From: Micromonospora ferruginea
GTDB taxonomy: Bacteria; Actinomycetota; Actinomycetes; Mycobacteriales; Micromonosporaceae
Direction: 5' to 3'
Assembly: GCF_013694245.2 (NCBI RefSeq)
Contig: NZ_CP059322.2
Coordinates: 182,001 to 246,000, forward strand
DNA length: 64,000 nucleotides
Below the pieces are notes generated by a model. It saw only the letters and a program-made list of their open reading frames with translations. It did not search any database and was not told the DNA's origin. Positions 58,651 through 64,000 of this stretch are shown here, in pieces (the stretch's first letter is position 1; each line of letters begins with the position of its first letter). The position numbers were made by a program, and so were the translations under genes.

Positions 58651-59039
58651 TGCCGGACCGCCGGTTCCAGCGCCTCCGCCACCCGCTGCACCAGCGTCGC
58701 CGTCTCGTAGCCGATCTGGCCCAGGTCGCAGCCGGGCGCGGCGAGCACGCCCAGCAGCGCCCGCTCGCCGACCGCCATCACCAGCATCACCCCGCCGTCC
58801 ATGTCCACGATCTGCTGGCGTACCCGCCCGGCCGACATCAGCCGGGCCGCGCCGACGGTCAGGCTGGCCAGCCCGCTGATCACGGCGGCGAGCTGGTCGA
58901 CCTGGTCGGCGGAGAGGTCGGGGGAGGAGGCCAGCCGCAGCCCGTCCTCGGAGACGGCGAGCGCGTGCGAGACGTCCGGGACCTGCTCGGCGAAGTTCGC
59001 CAGCAGCCAGTCGAGTCCGGCGGCAACGGGTGTGGTCAT
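58647..59039 (-). CDS. Roadblock/LC7 domain protein (CvnB-like)
   Basis: A 130-residue single-domain protein. LDWLLANFAEQVPDVSHALA opens the roadblock fold, SEDGLRLASSPDLSADQVDQ and LASLTVGAARLMSAGRVRQQ follow, and MDGGVMLVMAVGERALLGVL is the usual central strand pair. In Streptomyces conservons, CvnA (kinase), CvnB (roadblock), CvnC (DUF742) and CvnD (Ras-like GTPase) occur together. Here only A and B types are present. Both its ends overlap neighbours by four bases (kinase and TAXI), showing tight coupling. Confidence 0.92.
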   Translation of the reverse strand: MTTPVAAGLDWLLANFAEQVPDVSHALAVSEDGLRLASSPDLSADQVDQLAAVISGLASLTVGAARLMSAGRVRQQIVDMDGGVMLVMAVGERALLGVLAAPGCDLGQIGYETATLVQRVAEALEPAVRQ

Positions 59040-61414
59040 GACGTTCTCCCGGTGGGTGTGGTGGGGTTCGGGGCACGACGCGTCGCGCTGGCCACGCCCT
59101 CGGCGAGGGCGGACAGGCGGGCGCGTACCACCTCGGGGTCGAGCAGGTCCGCCGCCGGCGGCGGCGTGGTGGTGTCGGGCATCGGCGCGGGCAGGTGCCC
59201 GCCCCGGGTGCGGCGCGGCAGCCCGGCGCCGGTGGTCGCCACCGGCGCGGGTGGCGCGCTCGTCGGGCGGATGCGCGCCGTGCTCGGCGCCAGCAGGGCG
59301 TTGCCGGGTGGGCGTACCGCGGCGACCCCGCGCGCGCCCGGCGTCCGGCCGGCGACCGGCGCGGCGGTGACCAGGCCGTGCGGGCCGGTCGGCCGCGACG
59401 TCCCCGGCGCGGCGACGGGCTTGAACCACGGCGCGGCGGGGCCGTGCGCCGGACGGCGTGCGGCGACCGGCCGGCGGGTCACCGACTCGACCCGGGTCAG
59501 CGCCGACTCGGGCACCTCCACCTGCGCCACCGTCCCGTCGGCGGCGTGGTGCAACTGCACCCGGATGCCGTGCCGGGCGGCCAGGTGGGCGACCACGTGC
59601 AGGCCCATGCTGCCGGCGGCGGCGCTGGACAGCGTGGCCGGTGCCGCGAGCCGTTCGTTGATCTCGGTCAGCCGGCTGTCGCTGATGCCGATGCCCTGGT
59701 CGTGCACGCGCAGCACGAGCCCGTCCACGGTCCGCCGCCCGTCCACCAGCACCCGGGAGTCCGGCGGCGAGTAGACGGTGGCGTTCTCCAGCAGCTCGGC
59801 CAGCAGGTGCACCAGGTTGCCGGCGGCGGCGCCGTGCACCGCGGCGGACGGCACGTCGATCTCCACCCGCGGGTAGTCCTCGATCTCCGACGCCGCCGCC
59901 CGCGCCACGTCGTCGAGCAGCAACGCGCCCTCGTGCCCCCGGCCGGGCTCGCCGCCGGCGAGGACCAGCAGGTTCTCGCCGTTGCGGCGCAGCCGGGCGG
60001 CGAGGTGGTCCAGGGCGAAGAGCCGGGCCAGCGCCTCCGGGTCGGTCTCCTCGCGCTCGAAGTCGTCCAGCAGCCGGAGCTGCCGGGTGATCAGCGTACG
60101 GATGCGGCGGGCCAGCGCCTCGGCCATCCGGGTGACGTCCAGGCGCAGCTCGGCCTGCTGGCCGGCCAGCCGCAGCGCCGCCCGGTTGACCGTGTCGAAC
60201 GCCTCGGCGACCTGCGCCACCTCGTCCTGGCCCCGCCGGATCCCGTCGGTCGTCCGGGTCGCCGGACCCTCCACCGGCGCGCCCTCGCCGGACGCGATCG
60301 CGGTGATCCGTTCCGGAAGCTCCCGGTTCGCCATGGTGAGTGCCGCCACCCGCAACCGGCGCAGCCGGCGGCTGGTGCGGACCGCCAGCAGCACGGCGGT
60401 CACCAGCGAGCCGAGCGCGACGGTGCTCGTCGCGCCGGCGGTCGCCAGCGCGCGCAGCCGGGCCGCGCCGGCCAGTTCGGCGGCGTCGGTGTCCAGGTCG
60501 TCGGAGAGTTCCCGGCCCAGCAGGTTGTACCGGCGGATGGTGCCGCTCTGCGCCACGTACCAGGCGTCGCCGTCGGTGCGCAGCGACTCCGGCTCGCCGT
60601 CGGTGTCGAGCACCGCGTCGCGCATCCGGCGGGCCGCCGTGACGTCGGTGCCGTCGACCACCCGGTACCAGGCGTCGTTGGCCGGGCCGGACGCGATCCG
60701 GAGGAACTCCGCCTGCCGTTGCTCCCGGGCGCCCCGGAGCCGGCCCAGTCGAGCCAGCTCGCCCCGTTCCAGCGCGCCCCGGACGAACACCGCGCGCAGC
60801 AGGTCGCGCTCCAGCGCGGAGAGGTGCTCCTGGGCGGCGACCGCGGCGACCTCGCGGGCCTCGTTGGCCAGCCCGGCGTCGCGGAGCTGGCTGGGCAGCG
60901 CGTCCGCGACCGCGAGCAGCGACTCGACCAGGGAGCCGTACGCCGGGTCGCCGCGGTCCCCGGTCAACGCCAGCGCGCGGGTCGGGGTGAGCTGGTCGAG
61001 GTGGCCGTTCGCGTCGTCGAGGACCCGGGCCAGGTCGGGCGCGGTGCGGCGGGCCTCGCCGCCGGCCGAGCGGTAGCGGTCGACGGCGGCGTCCACCCGG
61101 CGTCGCTGGGCGTCGACCAGCGGCCGGCCGGCGTTGCCACCGCGCTGGCGCAGCGCCGCCGTCTCGCCCAGCTCGCGTTCCAGTTCGTGCACCAGCCGGA
61201 CGGTGGCGGTGGCGGTGCCGGCGAGCACCCGGGCCCGGTCGGCGTCCGTGGACGCGTCCAGTGCGGCGCCGGTCTGCGCCGCGCCGAGCACCACCAGGCC
61301 GGCGGTGGCCACCAGGATCGGCGCGAGCAACTGCACCCGGACCGACCGGAGTCGCCCGGCCCGGTCGGCGGAACGGTGGTGCCGGCGTACGCGGGTGGGG
61401 TGGGGCAGCGGCAC
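59036..61414 (-). CDS. Nitrate/nitrite-sensing (NIT) domain histidine kinase, CvnA-like
   Basis: A 792-residue membrane kinase. One transmembrane helix lies near residues 30-50 (LLAPILVATAGLVVLGAAQT). An outside helical NIT-type domain runs to about residue 315, and a second helix lies near 322-345. A HAMP-like linker follows. The dimerisation region LFALDHLAARLRRNGENLLV is in the CvnA style, and the ATP-binding domain has LLAELLENATVYSPPDS, VHDQGIGISDSRL and SMGLHVVAHLAARHGI. The last 170 residues are Pro/Ala-rich and disordered. The ligand of the outside domain is not known, and NIT naming does not prove nitrate. No response regulator is adjacent. The ATG overlap with the roadblock gene is four bases. 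Confidence 0.9.
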   Translation of the reverse strand: MPLPHPTRVRRHHRSADRAGRLRSVRVQLLAPILVATAGLVVLGAAQTGAALDASTDADRARVLAGTATATVRLVHELERELGETAALRQRGGNAGRPLVDAQRRRVDAAVDRYRSAGGEARRTAPDLARVLDDANGHLDQLTPTRALALTGDRGDPAYGSLVESLLAVADALPSQLRDAGLANEAREVAAVAAQEHLSALERDLLRAVFVRGALERGELARLGRLRGAREQRQAEFLRIASGPANDAWYRVVDGTDVTAARRMRDAVLDTDGEPESLRTDGDAWYVAQSGTIRRYNLLGRELSDDLDTDAAELAGAARLRALATAGATSTVALGSLVTAVLLAVRTSRRLRRLRVAALTMANRELPERITAIASGEGAPVEGPATRTTDGIRRGQDEVAQVAEAFDTVNRAALRLAGQQAELRLDVTRMAEALARRIRTLITRQLRLLDDFEREETDPEALARLFALDHLAARLRRNGENLLVLAGGEPGRGHEGALLLDDVARAAASEIEDYPRVEIDVPSAAVHGAAAGNLVHLLAELLENATVYSPPDSRVLVDGRRTVDGLVLRVHDQGIGISDSRLTEINERLAAPATLSSAAAGSMGLHVVAHLAARHGIRVQLHHAADGTVAQVEVPESALTRVESVTRRPVAARRPAHGPAAPWFKPVAAPGTSRPTGPHGLVTAAPVAGRTPGARGVAAVRPPGNALLAPSTARIRPTSAPPAPVATTGAGLPRRTRGGHLPAPMPDTTTPPPAADLLDPEVVRARLSALAEGVASATRRAPNPTTPTGRTS

Positions 61415-61440
61415 GGGGGTCTCCGGGTCGGGTGTGGGTG

Positions 61441-61471
61441 GGCCGGGCCCGGACGCGGTCCGGGCCCGGCC
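61441..61471 (-). terminator. Hairpin between the first TAXI gene and the kinase gene
   Basis: A perfect 14-bp stem, GGCCGGGCCCGGAC (61441-61454) with its complement (61458-61471), and a three-base loop GCG. It follows the TAXI stop by six bases inside an otherwise tightly packed operon. It may be a partial terminator or an RNA stabiliser that keeps the binding protein message more abundant than the kinase message. Confidence 0.6.
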
Positions 61472-61477
61472 GGTCGG

Positions 61478-62497
61478 TCAGCTCGCGCCGAGGTCGGTGA
61501 GCGCCCGGTCCGCGCCCCGGTGCAGCGGCACCGGATCGGTCTTGCGGGCGTTGCCCAGCTCGATGCCCTTGGCGGCCGGGTTCGCCTGGGCCAGCACGTC
61601 CTTGTGGTCGAAGACGGTCCGGGTGATCGCGCAGGCCACGTCCGCGTCGAGGTTGTCGCGTACCAGCAGCACGTTGGGCACCACGATGGTGGGCACGTCG
61701 GCCGGCGTCCGGTAGATGTCCTTGCCGATGGTGCCGGCCTGGTACGCCGGGTTCAGCTCGGCCATCTTCGGCAGCAGCGTGCTGAGGTCGAGGAACGTCA
61801 CCTTGCCGCCGGCGGTGGTGAGCAGGTCGGTGACCCCGCCGGTGGGGATGCCGCCGGACCAGAAGAACCCGTCGATGCTGCCGTCCTTCATGCCGTCGAC
61901 AGTCTTGGTCAGGTCGAGCCGCTGCGCCTGGATGTCCTTGGCCGGGTCCAGCCCGGCGGCGGTGAGCAGCCGGTTGGCGATGACCTCGGTGCCGGACTTG
62001 GGCGAGCCGGTGGAGATCTTCTTGCCCTTCATGCCGGCGACCGAGGTGATCCCCGAGTCGGCCCGCACCACCACCTGGGTGTAGTTGTCGTAGATCCGGG
62101 CCAGCGCCTTGACCGGCTGCGGTGAGCTGAAGCTGCCCTTGCCCTGCACCGCGTTGACCGCGGTGTCGAACAGCGAGAACGCCACGTCGTACTGGCCGGC
62201 GACGAGCTGCTCGACGTTCTGCACCGAGGCGCCGGTCTCGGCGGCCGTCCCGGTGAGCTTGCCGTCGGTGGTCTTGCTCAGCTCACCGGCGAGCGCGTTG
62301 CCGACCACGTAGTAGACCCCGGTGGCGTTGCCGGTGGCGATGCCGACCCGGGTGTCCTTGGTGACCTCGCAGGTGATGTCCCGGGCGGCGTCGTCGGTCG
62401 CGGCGCCGTCCTGCCGGCCCCCGCATCCGCCGGCGCCGGCGGCGACCAGGGCCAGCGCCCCGACGCCGGCGGCTATTCGCGTGTCGATCCTTCTCAC
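61478..62497 (-). CDS. TAXI family TRAP transporter solute-binding lipoprotein
   Basis: A 339-residue binding protein. The signal peptide has lipobox AGAGGC. Hallmarks are VGIATGNATGVYYVVGNALA, AAETGASVQNVEQLVAGQYD, KISTGSPKSGTEVIANRLL and DGFFWSGGIPTGGV. It delivers ligand to the TRAP permease encoded directly upstream, whose stop overlaps its GTG start by four bases. Ligands of TAXI proteins are mostly carboxylates such as glutamate or 2-oxoglutarate in known cases, but this one cannot be assigned. Confidence 0.94.
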   Translation of the reverse strand: MRRIDTRIAAGVGALALVAAGAGGCGGRQDGAATDDAARDITCEVTKDTRVGIATGNATGVYYVVGNALAGELSKTTDGKLTGTAAETGASVQNVEQLVAGQYDVAFSLFDTAVNAVQGKGSFSSPQPVKALARIYDNYTQVVVRADSGITSVAGMKGKKISTGSPKSGTEVIANRLLTAAGLDPAKDIQAQRLDLTKTVDGMKDGSIDGFFWSGGIPTGGVTDLLTTAGGKVTFLDLSTLLPKMAELNPAYQAGTIGKDIYRTPADVPTIVVPNVLLVRDNLDADVACAITRTVFDHKDVLAQANPAAKGIELGNARKTDPVPLHRGADRALTDLGAS

Positions 62498-64000
62498 TCT
62501 CTGTCCTCCCCAGGGTTGACGGACTCCACCACCGACGGGCGGCCGGCGCCGCGTCGGACGTACACGCCCGTGACGGCCAGCGCGGCGAGCGCCACGCCGA
62601 TCGCCACGGGCAGCGGTTCCAGCCAGAGCAGCACCAGACCGGCGACCGCGCCGAGCAGCCGTTCCGGCACGCCGGCCGGCCCGACGCCGGGTAGCCAGCC
62701 GCCGGCCGCGACGGCCAGCACGGCGACGCCGAGCGCGGAGATCAGCCCGGCCAGCGCGATCCGCCCCGGCCCGCCGATGCCGAGCAGGCCGAGGCCGGTC
62801 GGCGTGACCACGAAGGCGAGCGGGATGAGGTACGCCGGCAGCGCGTACCGCAGGGTCTGCCACATGGTCGGCACCAGCCGGCCGCCGGTGACCGCCGCGG
62901 CGGCGACCGCGGCCAGCGCGGTCGGCGGGGACACCTCGGACAGCACCGCGAAGTAGAAGACGAACATGGCGGCGGCGGGGGCGGCGACGCCCAGGTGCAG
63001 CAGCGCCGGCCCGATGATCACCCAGCCGATCACGAACGACGCGGTGACCGGCACCGCGAGGCCGAGCAGGCTGAGCGCGACCGCGGCGAGCACGGCGGTG
63101 AGCGCCAGCACCACGGCCGGTTCCGAGCTGATCGCCTGCGCGCCGCTGACCAGCAGCGCGGCGGCCTGCGGGCCGAGGCCGGTCTTGGTGGTGGTGGCGG
63201 TGATGATGCCGGCCGCGGCGCACACCGCGCTGACCGCCAGGACCCCGCGTACGCCGTCGCGCAGCGCGGCCACCAGCCGGGCCGGGGTAAGCCGGTGCCG
63301 CCGGTCCAGGAAGGACAGCGCGGCGGCCAGCACGGTGGCGATCACCACCGCCCGCATGGCCGAGGCGCCCAGCGCCAGCACCACGATGATCACGGCGAGG
63401 GAGAGGAAGTGGTAGCCGAAGCGGGCCAGCAGCCGCCAGGCCGAGCCGGTGTCGACCACCACCGGCCGTACCCCGGAGCGGCGGGCGTCGATCTCGACGG
63501 AGAGCAGGATGCCCAGGTAGTAGAGGACGGTCGGCACGGTGGCCCAGCCGAGCACCTGGAGGTAGGACACGCCCAGGTATTCGGCGATGATGAAGGCGGC
63601 GGCGCCGAGCGTCGGCGGGGAGAGGATCGCGCCGACCCCGGCGGCGGCGAGCATGCCGCCGGCCCGCTCGGCCGGGTAGCCGGCGCGGCGCAGGATCGGC
63701 CAGGTCACCGCGCCGATGCTGACCGTGGTGGCGGCCCCGGAGCCGGAGACGGTGCCGAGCAGGAAGCCGGAGGCGACGGCGGTGCGGCCGGCGGCGGTGC
63801 GGGAGCGGCGGAACGCGGCGGCGGAGAGTTCCACGAAGAACCGGCCGGCGCCGGAGAGGTCGAGCACCGCGCCGTAGACGGTGAACAGCACGATGTAGGT
63901 GGCGGCCACGTCGAGCGGGGTGCCGTAGAAGCCGCTGTCGGAGTTGTAGAACGCGTCGACGAGCTGCCCGAAGTCCAGGCCGGCGTGCGCGACCGGCCAC
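62494..64000 (-). CDS. TRAP transporter fused permease (TAXI type), start lies beyond the window
   Basis: The frame is open to the window edge, so at least 501 residues of the C-terminal part are visible, of about 650-850 expected. Around twelve hydrophobic segments are seen. Family phrases include TPLDVAATYIVLFTVYGAVL, GTVSGSGAATTVSIGAVTWP, GGMLAAAGVGAILSPPTLGA and YFAVLSEVSPPTALAAVAAA, the DctM core. It uses a cation gradient to import the ligand carried by the TAXI lipoprotein. A GTG at 63909 could be mistaken for a start, but conserved sequence continues upstream of it (GFYGTPLD). Confidence 0.94.
   Translation of the reverse strand, partial: WPVAHAGLDFGQLVDAFYNSDSGFYGTPLDVAATYIVLFTVYGAVLDLSGAGRFFVELSAAAFRRSRTAAGRTAVASGFLLGTVSGSGAATTVSIGAVTWPILRRAGYPAERAGGMLAAAGVGAILSPPTLGAAAFIIAEYLGVSYLQVLGWATVPTVLYYLGILLSVEIDARRSGVRPVVVDTGSAWRLLARFGYHFLSLAVIIVVLALGASAMRAVVIATVLAAALSFLDRRHRLTPARLVAALRDGVRGVLAVSAVCAAAGIITATTTKTGLGPQAAALLVSGAQAISSEPAVVLALTAVLAAVALSLLGLAVPVTASFVIGWVIIGPALLHLGVAAPAAAMFVFYFAVLSEVSPPTALAAVAAAAVTGGRLVPTMWQTLRYALPAYLIPLAFVVTPTGLGLLGIGGPGRIALAGLISALGVAVLAVAAGGWLPGVGPAGVPERLLGAVAGLVLLWLEPLPVAIGVALAALAVTGVYVRRGAGRPSVVESVNPGEDRE

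Overview
The window is very GC-rich throughout, codons mostly end in G or C, and GTG starts and one-base or four-base gene overlaps are common. This is an actinomycete chromosome. The order hrcA, dnaJ2, rsmE, phoH, ybeY, corC-type gene, cdd-like gene, era, recO, uppS, followed further on by smtB/zur, glyS, dgt and dnaG, is the order known from Mycobacterium tuberculosis (Rv2374c down to Rv2343c), with many genes inserted here. Gene families and the dispersed palindromes suggest Micromonosporaceae (Micromonospora-like). That placement is inference from memory, not a search. No rRNA, tRNA or CRISPR array was seen.

Region by region. 1-15.7 kb is a chaperone, ribosome-maturation and cell-envelope block: partial hrcA, dnaJ, rsmE, phoH, ybeY, a CNNM/CorC protein, era, recO and uppS, with ppk2, an SDR, a HIT protein and a serine hydrolase inserted. 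PhoH is split by a 357-residue intein with class 3 hallmarks. 16-22 kb holds gnd and a thiamine uptake set: an MTH1187-type thiamine-binding protein and ykoE-ykoD-ykoC behind a TPP riboswitch. It also carries tandem hairpins and two copies of a long palindromic repeat. 22-31 kb holds an epoxide-hydrolase-like enzyme, a SIS protein, an acyl-CoA dehydrogenase, and a complete zinc module (znuA-znuC-znuB-smtB-zur) behind a Zur box.

31-51.9 kb holds glyS, an AbiEi/DUF559-like gene bracketed by inverted repeat copies, dusB, a C39-type peptidase, a frameshifted MmyB-like regulator, a GH20 hexosaminidase, ppdK, dgt, an iron-box-controlled siderophore-interacting protein, a BCCT transporter, an ABC exporter with its own small regulator, and dnaG. 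51.9-55.6 kb is a visibly less GC-rich accessory island of three minus-strand genes: an XRE regulator with a long helical C-terminus, a TIR-transmembrane protein with an outside domain, and a secreted protein with three repeated domains. This is the best candidate for an undescribed system. 56-64 kb holds an FAD monooxygenase and one compact operon joining a TRAP-TAXI transporter, a nitrate-sensing-type histidine kinase, a roadblock protein and a second TAXI binding protein.

Three families of palindromic intergenic elements recur, or are recognisable, across the window. Two genes (ykoD and the MmyB-like regulator) have single-base breaks in G/C homopolymers. These could be sequencing errors or genuine lesions.
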